Shown here one piece after another: positions 13,957 to 22,003 of a DNA stretch of 24,813 nt. The notes beneath the pieces are model-generated. The model saw only the letters and a list, made by a program, of their open reading frames with translations. It was not told where the DNA came from and searched no databases. Each line of letters starts with the position of its first letter. Position 1 is the first letter of the stretch. Origin of the DNA: an uncultured Corynebacterium sp. (GTDB lineage Bacteria > Actinomycetota > Actinomycetes > Mycobacteriales > Mycobacteriaceae); the NCBI RefSeq assembly GCF_946221155.1, contig NZ_CAMIAN010000031.1, positions 1 to 24,813 of the forward strand. The letters run 5' to 3'. The position numbers and the translations under genes were made by a program.

Positions 13957-15147
13957 CTACTTGTTGATCTTGGTAACGCGACCAGCGCCAACGGTGCGGC
14001 CACCCTCACGGATAGCGAAGCGCAGGCCCTCGTCCATAGCAACCGGCTGGATCAGGGTGACGGACATGTCAACGTTGTCGCCCGGCATAACCATCTCGGT
14101 GCCCTCCGGCAGCTTCACAACACCGGTAACGTCGGTGGTGCGGAAGTAGAACTGCGGACGGTAGTTGTCGAAGAACGGGGTGTGGCGGCCGCCCTCGTCC
14201 TTGGACAGAACGTAGACGGAGCCCTCGAACTCGGTGTGCGGGGTGTAAGCGCCCGGCTTAGCAACGATCTGACCACGCTCAACGTCTTCGCGCTTCAGGC
14301 CACGCAGCAGCAGTGCAGCGTTGTCGCCAGCCTCTGCGGTGTCCAGCAGCTTGTTGAACATCTCGATGGAGGTAACGGTGGTCTTCTGGGACTTCTCGCG
14401 GATACCCAGGATCTCGACCTCGTCGTTCAGGTTCAGGATGCCACGCTCAACACGGCCGGTAACAACGGTACCGCGGCCGGTAATGGTGAAGATGTCCTCA
14501 ACCGGCATCAGGAACGGCTTGTCGGTCTCGCGCTCCGGGTCCGGGATGGAGTCGTCGCAGGCCTGCATGAGCTCCAGGATCTGCTTAGCCCACTTCTCGT
14601 CGCCCTCCAGGGCCTTCAGTGCGGAGATGTGAACAACAGGTGCTTCCTCGTCGAAGTCCTGCTCGGCCAGCAGCTCGCGGACCTCCATCTCGACGAGCTC
14701 CAGCAGCTCCTCATCGTCAACCATGTCGCACTTGTTCAGTGCAACCAGGATGTACGGAACGCCAACCTGGCGAGCCAGCAGAACGTGCTCGCGGGTCTGC
14801 GGCATCGGGCCATCGGTTGCAGCAACAACCAGGATGGCGCCGTCCATCTGAGCAGCACCGGTGATCATGTTCTTGATGTAGTCAGCGTGGCCCGGAGCGT
14901 CAACGTGAGCGTAGTGGCGCTTCTCGGTCTCGTACTCAACGTGGGAGATGTTGATCGTGATGCCACGCTCCTTCTCCTCCGGCGCCTTATCGATGGCGTC
15001 GAAAGCGAAGGACTTGTTGGCCTCGGGGAATGCGTCAGCCAGAACCTTGGTGATCGCGGCAGTGGTGGTGGTCTTGCCGTGGTCGACGTGACCAATGGTG
15101 CCGATGTTTACGTGCGGCTTGGAACGCTCGAACTTAGCCTTCGCCAC
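13957..15147 (-). CDS. tuf: Translation elongation factor Tu
   Basis: The 396-residue EF-Tu delivers aminoacyl-tRNA to the ribosome. The GTPase motifs are intact: GHVDHGKT (about 19-26), DAPGHADYIKNM, NKCDMVDDEE and SALKALEGDE, followed by domains II and III (ITGRGTVVTGRVERGI; HTPFFDNYRPQFYFRTTDVT; GRTVGAGRVTKI). It starts with GTG at 15147 behind a strong GGAGGA site (on the minus strand). It is separated from fusA by 460 nt, so it has, or can have, its own promoter. Its terminator is at 13872-13904. Confidence 0.98.
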   Translation of the reverse strand: MAKAKFERSKPHVNIGTIGHVDHGKTTTTAAITKVLADAFPEANKSFAFDAIDKAPEEKERGITINISHVEYETEKRHYAHVDAPGHADYIKNMITGAAQMDGAILVVAATDGPMPQTREHVLLARQVGVPYILVALNKCDMVDDEELLELVEMEVRELLAEQDFDEEAPVVHISALKALEGDEKWAKQILELMQACDDSIPDPERETDKPFLMPVEDIFTITGRGTVVTGRVERGILNLNDEVEILGIREKSQKTTVTSIEMFNKLLDTAEAGDNAALLLRGLKREDVERGQIVAKPGAYTPHTEFEGSVYVLSKDEGGRHTPFFDNYRPQFYFRTTDVTGVVKLPEGTEMVMPGDNVDMSVTLIQPVAMDEGLRFAIREGGRTVGAGRVTKINK

Positions 15148-15385
15148 TTTGTGTCCTCCTGGACTGCTCGGTGGCTACGACTCTCGCAGCCACATTAACT
15201 TTTATTGCCAACCAGTTGCTTCCCCGCAGTTTACGGGTCGCCCACTGGCTAGTTTTCTTACTTCTTGCCGAATATCAGATTATCCGTGTAACGAACATCT
15301 TTGCCTCGACTTTGTGCTTCGAGGCCAGTCGCGCTACACGCGAACTGGGTAACGGCCAGCACACCGCATCCTACGTCACTTTTGC

Positions 15386-15414
15386 CATCTAGAAAAATTT
15401 GCCGCCTTGAGCAA
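15386..15414 (-). promoter_or_regulatory. Candidate tuf promoter
   Basis: On the minus strand TTGCTC (15409-15414) and TAGATG (15386-15391) are separated by exactly 17 nt. The -10 is imperfect at its last base. It would give a leader of about 230 nt. The remaining 15148-15607 gap shows only AT-rich stretches and the hairpin at 15535-15556. Confidence 0.3.
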
Positions 15415-15534
15415 ACTCAAAAACCCACGAAGATTGGGGTAATCAAGTTTTCTATTTGGTTATCCTGCGACGCAGGGCTACGCCGTGCTGACCCCTACCC
15501 CGCAAGGTCCTTGGCCTGTGCTGCCCCTTTTACA

Positions 15535-15556
15535 GGCGCCCGGGGTGGTGGGCGCC
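15535..15556 (-). terminator. GC-rich hairpin after fusA, weak terminator candidate
   Basis: GGCGCCC (15535-15541) and GGGCGCC (15550-15556) pair perfectly across an 8-nt loop about 52 nt after the fusA stop. No T-tract follows, so fusA transcription may partly continue into tuf. Confidence 0.35.
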
Positions 15557-15607
15557 CGAGGGGGCGTCACAAAGCTTAAAAACCTTGCTTGGGGTCTTAC
15601 TTGAGGG

Positions 15608-17722
15608 TTAAGCGTTGCCGCCAGTGCGCTCCGCGATGATGTCGGATGCGACGTTGGTCGGAACCTCGCCATAGGAGTCGAAGATCATGGAGAAGTTCGC
15701 ACGGCCGGCGGTGCGGGAACGCAGGTCGCCGATGTAGCCGAACATCTCGGACAGCGGCACCTTGGCCTTAACGACCTTGGCGCCAGCGCGGTCGTCCATG
15801 GAGGAAACCTGGCCACGGCGGGAGTTGATGTCGCCGATGACGTCGCCCATGTACTCCTCAGGGGTGATGACCTCAACAGCCATCAGCGGCTCCAGCAGAA
15901 CCGGCTTTGCCTTCGCAACCGCTTCCTTCAGAGCCTGAGAACCAGCCAGCTTGAAGGCCATTTCGGAGGAGTCGACCTCGTGGTAAGCACCATCCATCAG
16001 GGTGGCCTTGATGTTCACCAGCGGGAAGCCGGCCAGGTAGCCGTACTGCATAGCGTCCTGGATACCGGCATCGACGGACGGGATGTACTCCTTCGGCACG
16101 CGGCCACCGGTGACCTCGTTGACGAACTCGTAGGTCTGGTCGGAGCCCTCTTCAGGCTCGTAAGGCTCGAGCGCGATGATGACGCGCGCGAACTGACCGG
16201 AACCACCAGTCTGCTTCTTGTGGGTATACTCCAGCTTCTCGACCGGCTTGCGGATGGTCTCGCGGTAAGCAACCTGCGGGTTACCGATGTTTGCCTCGAC
16301 CTTGAACTCGCGGCGCATGCGGTCAACCAGAACGTCCAGGTGCAGCTCGCCCATACCGCCGATGACGGTCTGGCCGGTCTCATCGTCCAGCTTGACGGTG
16401 AAGGTCGGGTCCTCTTCCGCCAGCTTCTGGATGGCGGTACCCAGCTTCTCCTGGTCAGACTTGGTCTTCGGCTCGATGGCCACCTCGATCACCGGATCCG
16501 GGAAGTCCATGGACTCCAGGATGACCGGATCCTGAGCGTCACACAGGGTGTCGCCCGTGGTCGTGTCCTTCAGACCAATGAAGGCGTAAATGTGGCCGGC
16601 AGATGCGCGGTCCACAGGCTGCTCCTTGTTGGAGTGCATCTGGAACAGCTTACCGATGCGCTCCTTCTTCTCCTTGGTGGAGTTGGTGACCTGAGCACCG
16701 GACTCCACGGAACCGGAGTAGACGCGAACGTAGGTCAGCTTGCCGAAGAACGGGTGAACGGCGACCTTGAACGCCAGAGCGGAGAACGGCTCGTCCTTAG
16801 ACGGCTTACGCAGCTTCTCAACCTCGGGATCCTTCGGATCGTGGCCGACGATGGAGCCAACGTCCATCGGGTTCGGCAGGAAGTCGATCACAGCGTCCAG
16901 CATCGGCTGGATGCCCTTGTTCTTGTAGGCAGAGCCACAGTAAACCGGGTAGACCTCAGAGTTGATGGTCAGCTTGCGGATCTGTGCCTTCAGCTCGTCG
17001 ACGGTGATTTCCTCACCGGCGAAGTAGCGCTCCATCAGCTCTTCGTCGGACTCAGCAACGGTCTCGATGAGCTTCTCGCGGTACTCCTCAGCCTTCTCCT
17101 TCAGATCCTCCGGGATCTCCTCGTAGGTCGGCTCCGCACCAATCTCAACCTTGCCGCGCCAGGTAACAGCGCGCATGTTCAGCAGGTCGACGATACCGTC
17201 GAAATCATCCTCAGCACCGATCGGCAGCGCCATTACCAGTGGCTTTGCGCCCAGGCGGTCGATGATGGTCTGCACGGTGTAGTAGAAGTCCGCACCCAGC
17301 TTGTCCATCTTGTTGACGAAGCAGATACGCGGAACGTCGTACTTGGTTGCCTGGCGCCAGACCTGCTCGGACTGCGGCTCCACGCCCTCCTTGGCGTCGA
17401 ACACAGCAACGGCACCGTCCAGAACACGCAGGGAACGCTCCACCTCAACGGTGAAGTCCACGTGACCCGGGGTGTCGATGATGTTGATCTGGTTGCCCTC
17501 CCAGAAACAGGTGGTAGCGGCGGAAGTAATGGTAATTCCGCGCTCCTTCTCCTGCTCCATCCAGTCCATCGTGGAGGCGCCATCGTGGGTCTCACCGACC
17601 TTGCGGTTAATGCCGGTGTAGAAAAGGATGCGCTCCGTGGTGGTGGTCTTACCAGCATCGATGTGCGCCATGATGCCGATGTTGCGGACCTTGTTCAGGT
17701 CGGTCAACGCTTCAAGTGCCAC
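15608..17722 (-). CDS. fusA: Translation elongation factor G
   Basis: The 704-residue EF-G drives ribosomal translocation. G-domain motifs AHIDAGKT (about 19-26), DTPGHVDF and NKMDKLGADF are intact. Domain II follows, then domain III-V landmarks GGMGELHLDVLVDRMRREF, VAYRETIRKPVEK and the C-terminal LSEMFGYIGDLRSRTAGRAN. Start is GTG (17722) encoding MALEALTDLNKV. The rpsG terminator lies upstream, so fusA probably has its own promoter in 17723-17900; a CATAAT -10 candidate (17828-17833, minus strand) and a TTCAAG/CTTGAA palindrome (17792-17805) lie in this leader. Confidence 0.98.
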   Translation of the reverse strand: MALEALTDLNKVRNIGIMAHIDAGKTTTTERILFYTGINRKVGETHDGASTMDWMEQEKERGITITSAATTCFWEGNQINIIDTPGHVDFTVEVERSLRVLDGAVAVFDAKEGVEPQSEQVWRQATKYDVPRICFVNKMDKLGADFYYTVQTIIDRLGAKPLVMALPIGAEDDFDGIVDLLNMRAVTWRGKVEIGAEPTYEEIPEDLKEKAEEYREKLIETVAESDEELMERYFAGEEITVDELKAQIRKLTINSEVYPVYCGSAYKNKGIQPMLDAVIDFLPNPMDVGSIVGHDPKDPEVEKLRKPSKDEPFSALAFKVAVHPFFGKLTYVRVYSGSVESGAQVTNSTKEKKERIGKLFQMHSNKEQPVDRASAGHIYAFIGLKDTTTGDTLCDAQDPVILESMDFPDPVIEVAIEPKTKSDQEKLGTAIQKLAEEDPTFTVKLDDETGQTVIGGMGELHLDVLVDRMRREFKVEANIGNPQVAYRETIRKPVEKLEYTHKKQTGGSGQFARVIIALEPYEPEEGSDQTYEFVNEVTGGRVPKEYIPSVDAGIQDAMQYGYLAGFPLVNIKATLMDGAYHEVDSSEMAFKLAGSQALKEAVAKAKPVLLEPLMAVEVITPEEYMGDVIGDINSRRGQVSSMDDRAGAKVVKAKVPLSEMFGYIGDLRSRTAGRANFSMIFDSYGEVPTNVASDIIAERTGGNA

Positions 17723-17903
17723 TGGGTTACCCCGCTCATTTCGTTGTTGAGCGACTTGGACGGAACTTCCATGTTGTTCACATTGTTGTTCTTCAAGTGC
17801 TTGAAAAAGCCCCGCAAGCCGCAGGCGATTATGTACTCGTTCTATTGTGCCAGCTTTGTGCCGTCACGTCGCGTCGAGGGTTTCTTGACGCCCTCACGCG
17901 GTC

Positions 17904-17956
17904 AATAAAAATTATAGCCCCACTACCCCGATATGAAATTTGGGCGGTGAGGCTAT
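17904..17956 (-). terminator. Intrinsic terminator after rpsG
   Basis: On the minus strand ATAGCCTCAC pairs with GTGGGGCTAT (plus-strand arms 17947-17956 and 17914-17923; nine pairs plus one G-U) and is followed directly by AATTTTTATT. It separates rpsL-rpsG from fusA, whereas many bacteria co-transcribe these genes. Confidence 0.8.
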
Positions 17957-17966
17957 AGGGCCGCTG

Positions 17967-18437
17967 CTACCAGCGGTAGTGGGCGAAGGCGCGGTTGGCC
18001 TCTGCCATCTTGTGAGTGTCTTCGCGACGCTTCACGGATGCACCCAGACCGTTGGACGCGTCCAGGATCTCGTTGGCGAGACGCTCGGTCATGGTGTTCT
18101 CACGACGCTGGCGGGTGAAGGTCACCAGCCAACGCAGTGCCAGGGTGGTGGAGCGGCCGGGGCGAACCTCAACCGGAACCTGGTAGGTAGCGCCACCGAC
18201 ACGGCGGGAGCGAACCTCAAGAGCCGGCTTGACGTTGTCGAGAGCCTTCTTCAGGGTGAGGATCGGATCGGTGCCGGTCTTCTCACGGCACTGCTCCAGT
18301 GCGCCGTAGACGATGCGCTCTGCGGTGGACTTCTTACCGTCAAGGAGAACCTTGTTCACCAGCTGGGAGACGAGAACGTCGCCGTAAACTGGATCCTTGA
18401 CTAGCTGTCGGGAAGGTGCTGGACCCTTACGTGGCAT
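17967..18437 (-). CDS. rpsG: 30S ribosomal protein S7
   Basis: The 156-residue S7 is full length: MPRKGPAPSRQLVKDPVYGD, LVNKVLLDGKKSTAERIVYG, VGGATYQVPVEVRPGRSTTL and the C-terminal EANRAFAHYRW. It nucleates assembly of the 30S head. It begins 3 nt after the rpsL stop and is followed by a terminator. Confidence 0.98.
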   Translation of the reverse strand: MPRKGPAPSRQLVKDPVYGDVLVSQLVNKVLLDGKKSTAERIVYGALEQCREKTGTDPILTLKKALDNVKPALEVRSRRVGGATYQVPVEVRPGRSTTLALRWLVTFTRQRRENTMTERLANEILDASNGLGASVKRREDTHKMAEANRAFAHYRW

Positions 18438-18440
18438 TGT

Positions 18441-18812
18441 TTACTTCTCCTTCTTAGCGCCGTAGCGGGAACGTGCCTGCTTGCGGTCCTTGACACCCTG
18501 GGTATCGAGGGAACCACGCACGATCTTGTAGCGAACACCCGGGAGGTCCTTCACACGACCACCGCGGACGAGCACCATGGAGTGCTCCTGCAGGTTGTGG
18601 CCCTCACCCGGGATGTAGGCGGAAACCTCGATACCGGAAGTCAGGCGAACACGAGCGACCTTACGCAGTGCGGAGTTCGGCTTCTTCGGGGTGGTGGTGT
18701 ACACGCGGGTGCACACGCCACGGCGCTGCGGGGAGCCCTTCAGCGCAGCAGTGGCAACCTTCGTGCTCTTGTGATGACGGCCCTTGCGGACCAGCTGCTG
18801 AATAGTTGGCAT
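18441..18812 (-). CDS. rpsL: 30S ribosomal protein S12
   Basis: The 123-residue S12 starts at MPTIQQLVRKGRHHKSTKVA, which fixes the ATG at 18812; a frame extending to 19091 is only the leader read through. Decoding-centre loops are TTPKKPNSALRKVARVRLTS and GGRVKDLPGVRYKIVRGSLD. Lysines at the two positions classically linked to streptomycin resistance (TTPKKPNS and GRVKDLPG) are wild type, so no rpsL-type resistance is indicated. It is the first gene of the rpsL-rpsG unit. Confidence 0.97.
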   Translation of the reverse strand: MPTIQQLVRKGRHHKSTKVATAALKGSPQRRGVCTRVYTTTPKKPNSALRKVARVRLTSGIEVSAYIPGEGHNLQEHSMVLVRGGRVKDLPGVRYKIVRGSLDTQGVKDRKQARSRYGAKKEK

Positions 18813-19187
18813 AGATGAACTTTCTTTCGGTTCTTTTCGGTGCAGTTGTGCAGTACTGCCACTTCTAAAGCGGCTGCCCTGCGTATTGAGCATCTGTAGC
18901 TTGCGGATCTCAAAAGGATCTACACACACGAAAAATAAGGGGCTCTTTCTTACGGGGCCTCTTCCGTGGTGTATCACCCCACGCAACAACGTGGAGATCC
19001 CTGCATCGCACCCCAGCTGCACAATCGGCCTGCGCGCTAACGCGTTTAGCTCTCGGTTAGCCCATAGCCGCCACTGCACCAGCGGAGACAATACAATCTA
19101 CGGTCGAAAAGTCTAATACACCTTGCGTGCGCTACCAAATTCCCGTTTGATTGACGTTCTCGCTCACTGTCGAACTGACACCGTGCT
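18813..19187. other. Divergent intergenic region between rpsL and hrpB
   Basis: About 390 bp hold the minus-strand rpsL leader and the plus-strand hrpB promoter. Three short segments, CGTGG (18965-18969), CCACG (18979-18983) and CGTGG (18990-18994), allow two mutually exclusive hairpins. AT-rich sequence near 19085-19115 may hold the rpsL promoter, but I could not fix its elements. Confidence 0.45.
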
Positions 19188-19193
19188 TAGAAT
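19188..19193 (+). promoter_or_regulatory. Candidate -10 for a leaderless hrpB transcript
   Basis: TAGAAT fits the TANANT pattern and lies 7 nt before the ATG at 19201, which places transcription start at or next to the start codon. No ribosome binding site is present, as expected for a leaderless mRNA. Confidence 0.5.
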
Positions 19194-19200
19194 CGTTTCG

Positions 19201-21669
19201 ATGCATTCCCACCAGTTTGACCTCGCTACCATCGGTGCCGGCCTGCCCGCCGCCGAACTACTGCCGCGCATCCCGCAGCGCGGCCCGCTGGTGGTGGAGG
19301 CTCCCCCGGGAACCGGTAAAACAACCCTCGTCCCGCCTGCACTGTCCAACATTGTGCAGTCCCAAGCAGGCTCGGCGCGCAAAGCAGATGAAGCCGCAGG
19401 AGAGTTCACCCCCACTCCGCCGAAAGTCCTTGTCACCGCACCCCGCCGCGTGGCTGTTCGTGCCGCCGCCCGGCGGCTCGCCCATCTCGACGGCAGCCGT
19501 GTAGGCGACCGTGTCGGCTACAGCATCCGCGGCGAACACCACCCCGGCACCCTCGTTGAGTTCGTCACCCCTGGCGTTCTCCTTAACCGTCTCTTGTCCG
19601 ACCCAGCGCTCGAAGGCGTGGGCGCGGTTCTCATCGACGAAGTCCACGAGCGCCAATTGGATTCCGACCTTGTGCTCGCCATGTGCCAGGAAGTTGCGCT
19701 ATTGCGCGAAGGCGACCCCTCCGGGGAGCTCTATCTCTGCGCCATGTCCGCCACCGTCGACACGCAAAAGCTCGCCGACTACATGACCGCGCAGGTCGTC
19801 TCCACCCCAGCGGTCACCCACCCCCTAGAGGTCACGTATCATCCGCACCCCGAGCGTGCTCAGGGCTCACCCGCGTTCTACCGCCACGTCGCAGATCTGG
19901 CTCTGCAGGCTCACTCGCACCACCGCGACTCCGGCCACCCCGACCATCGCACGCTGGTATTCGTGCCCGGCCGCAAAGAGATCGACTGGGTGAGCTCCCA
20001 CCTGCCCGATAGTGCCCCACTCCACGGGGGCCTGGACTCTCGTGAGCAAGATGCCGCCCTGACCGGCCGCTCCCCCATCGTCGTCGCCACCTCCATCGCC
20101 GAATCTTCTCTGACCGTCCCCGGTGTGCACGCGATCGTCGATGCAGGCCTTTCCCGCACTCCCCGCCGAGATCAAGCCCGCGGCATGACGGGTCTGGTCA
20201 CCACCTCCACTTCCAAGGCCAGCGCCGATCAGCGTGCCGGCCGTGCCGGCCGCCTCGGCCCCGGCAAGGTCTACCGTGCCTACTCCGCGGCCGACTTTTC
20301 CCACTTCGCACCCGACATCACCCCGGAAATCCTCTCGTCGGACCTCGTCGCCGCCGCCCTAACCCTTGCTGCTTGGGGTTCGCCCGATATCTCTCTTCTG
20401 GACGCCCCTCCGGCCGCGACCCTCACCGATGCCCGCAAGGAGCTGCAAGTTTTGGGTGCGCTGGACGGGAACGGCGCGATCACCGAGGCAGGCAAGAAGC
20501 TCGCTCGCATTCCCGCAGATCCGCGCCTGGGAGCAGCACTGCTGGCGCACGGTGCAGGAGCTGCCGAGGTTGTTGCTGCCCTCTCGACTGGGCTCCAAGG
20601 AGACCTCGCTGAGGCGAGGCCGCAGGCCTCCGAGGTGCGACGTTTCGCACGGATGGTGGACAACCGTGGCCCGGCCGCGCCAGGCGAAGTTGTAGCCACC
20701 GCGTACCCTGACCGCGTTGCCAGGCTGGTACCAAGCAGCCGGCGCAATGCTGGCAACGGGGACAAAGCGGGCAGTGGTGGAAGCGGCGGCAACGGTGGCA
20801 ACGGCGAGGATTCCGAGTATCTACTTGCCTCCGGCACCCGCGCTACCCTGGCGCCGGAGCTGCGCCGCCAGCTCGGCGGATCCGAATGGCTGGCAGTGGC
20901 GGAGGTCCAGCTGGGTCGCACTCCCCTGATCCGCGCGGCCGCCCGGCTGGACGAACCGGATCTAGCGCAGGTGCGGGAGGACGTCACCGCGCGCATCTCC
21001 GAAGGCAAGCTCCGCGCCCGGCGCACCCGTCACCTCGGAGCCATCGAGCTATCCAGCACTCCAGTCTCCGTCGACCAACTGGGAGAAACAGAAAGAAGCC
21101 AGGCCATCTCGGCCTTGGCTGCCGAGGGGCTCGGGTGGCTGCGGATGACGGAGGGGGCGTCAAGAATTAAAGAAAGAGTCGACTACCTCCGTGAGCAGCT
21201 CGGCGAACCATGGCCAGACCTTGCGGCAGGCGAGTACACGCCCGAGGCTGAACGAGTCGTGGCAGGCGAAAGAATTGCCGACATCGACGCCTACCAGGCG
21301 ATCATGCGGCAATTGCCGTGGCCTGAGGCGGGGCGGATGGACGAGCTCGCGCCGGAACGGCTGGAAGTACCCAGCGGATCGGCTCCGAAGATCCACTACG
21401 AAACCGGCAAACCGATTGTGCGCGTTAAGCTGCAGGAATGCTTCGGTTTGGCAGAATCCCCCACAATCGCAGGCCAAAAAGTTCTGTTCCACCTACTATC
21501 GCCGGCCGGGCGCGAGCTGGCCGTCACCGATGACCTCAAGAGCTTCTGGAACGGCCCCTACCAGGGCGTGCGCAAGGACATGCGCGGGCGCTATCCGAAA
21601 CACCCGTGGCCCGAGGATCCGTGGTCAGCGACGGCGACGAAGAAGACGAAGCGGGCGCTGGGTAATTAG
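19201..21669 (+). CDS. hrpB: ATP-dependent DEAH-box helicase HrpB
   Basis: The 822-residue helicase has Walker A APPGTGKTT (about 34-42), a DEVH box (146-149) in LIDEVHERQLDSD, motif III SAT (183-185), VVATSIAESSLTVPGV and the motif VI QRAGRAGR (344-351). Helicase-associated and HrpB C-terminal domains follow, with the typical PWPE-DPW ending region near the C-terminus (HPWPEDPWSA). A Gly/Asn/Ser-rich insertion at about 514-536 looks like a flexible linker. The ATG at 19201 was chosen over a frame starting at 19123 because of the -10 seven nt upstream. HrpB is a predicted RNA helicase; its substrate is poorly defined in bacteria. Its end overlaps the convergent small gene by 4 nt. Confidence 0.93.
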   Translation: MHSHQFDLATIGAGLPAAELLPRIPQRGPLVVEAPPGTGKTTLVPPALSNIVQSQAGSARKADEAAGEFTPTPPKVLVTAPRRVAVRAAARRLAHLDGSRVGDRVGYSIRGEHHPGTLVEFVTPGVLLNRLLSDPALEGVGAVLIDEVHERQLDSDLVLAMCQEVALLREGDPSGELYLCAMSATVDTQKLADYMTAQVVSTPAVTHPLEVTYHPHPERAQGSPAFYRHVADLALQAHSHHRDSGHPDHRTLVFVPGRKEIDWVSSHLPDSAPLHGGLDSREQDAALTGRSPIVVATSIAESSLTVPGVHAIVDAGLSRTPRRDQARGMTGLVTTSTSKASADQRAGRAGRLGPGKVYRAYSAADFSHFAPDITPEILSSDLVAAALTLAAWGSPDISLLDAPPAATLTDARKELQVLGALDGNGAITEAGKKLARIPADPRLGAALLAHGAGAAEVVAALSTGLQGDLAEARPQASEVRRFARMVDNRGPAAPGEVVATAYPDRVARLVPSSRRNAGNGDKAGSGGSGGNGGNGEDSEYLLASGTRATLAPELRRQLGGSEWLAVAEVQLGRTPLIRAAARLDEPDLAQVREDVTARISEGKLRARRTRHLGAIELSSTPVSVDQLGETERSQAISALAAEGLGWLRMTEGASRIKERVDYLREQLGEPWPDLAAGEYTPEAERVVAGERIADIDAYQAIMRQLPWPEAGRMDELAPERLEVPSGSAPKIHYETGKPIVRVKLQECFGLAESPTIAGQKVLFHLLSPAGRELAVTDDLKSFWNGPYQGVRKDMRGRYPKHPWPEDPWSATATKKTKRALGN

Positions 21670-21860
21670 CGGCGCTTGCTGCCGAAGGTCTTGGTGAAGT
21701 TCAGACCGCGAATCGGGGTGTGGATAGTAACGGACTGGCGGCCATCAGCACGCTGCGTAATACGCATCGGCCCGATACGGGTGGATCCGCCCACGCCACC
21801 CGAAGAGGTGTTAACGCGGAACGGCCCGAAATTCTTGGAGTTGCGAAACATGATACCCAT
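21666..21860 (-). CDS. DUF4236-like small protein
   Basis: The 64-residue product starts MGIMFRNSKNFGPFRVN, matching the MGFRFRKS-IGPFRVN beginning usual for DUF4236 proteins, which decides the ATG at 21860. Glycine-rich SSGGVGGSTRIGPMRI and IHTPIRGLNFTK follow, consistent with the family's short beta repeats ending in a PG/TGL-Y-like motif. Function is unknown. The first residues are close to the rpoC terminator (21893-21952), so it is not simply part of the rpoC operon. Its stop overlaps the hrpB stop. An ATG at 21851 is possible but fits the family less well. Confidence 0.7.
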   Translation of the reverse strand: MGIMFRNSKNFGPFRVNTSSGGVGGSTRIGPMRITQRADGRQSVTIHTPIRGLNFTKTFGSKRR

Positions 21861-21892
21861 GCAGGCCATCATAGAGCACCACCACAAGTAGA

Positions 21893-21952
21893 CACACAAA
21901 AGCGGGCGCCACCCCAAGCACAGAACATCTAGTGCAAGGGGAAGCGCCCGCT
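21893..21952 (-). terminator. Intrinsic terminator after rpoC
   Basis: AGCGGGCGC (21901-21909) pairs with GCGCCCGCT (21944-21952), with an inner CCCC/GGGG pairing in the loop. On the minus strand CTTTTGTGTG follows the stem. It lies 52 nt after the rpoC stop. Confidence 0.8.
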
Positions 21953-21966
21953 AGGTACTGGCGACC

Positions 21967-21983
21967 GCCCGCCAATTGCGGGC
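21967..21983 (-). terminator. Short hairpin directly after rpoC
   Basis: GCCCGC (21967-21972) and GCGGGC (21978-21983) form a perfect 6-bp stem with the loop CAATT, 21 nt after the rpoC stop and just ahead of the main terminator. No T-tract follows. It may protect the mRNA 3' end. Confidence 0.4.
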
Positions 21984-22003
21984 AGCCAAACAGCAGATCC
22001 GAA

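Noticed and set aside
14182..15198. 338-codon plus-strand frame antisense to tuf
   Set aside because: A shadow of the high-GC, biased codon use of tuf on the opposite strand.
15980..17908. 642-codon plus-strand frame antisense to fusA
   Set aside because: A codon-bias shadow of fusA; no family resemblance and no start signal.
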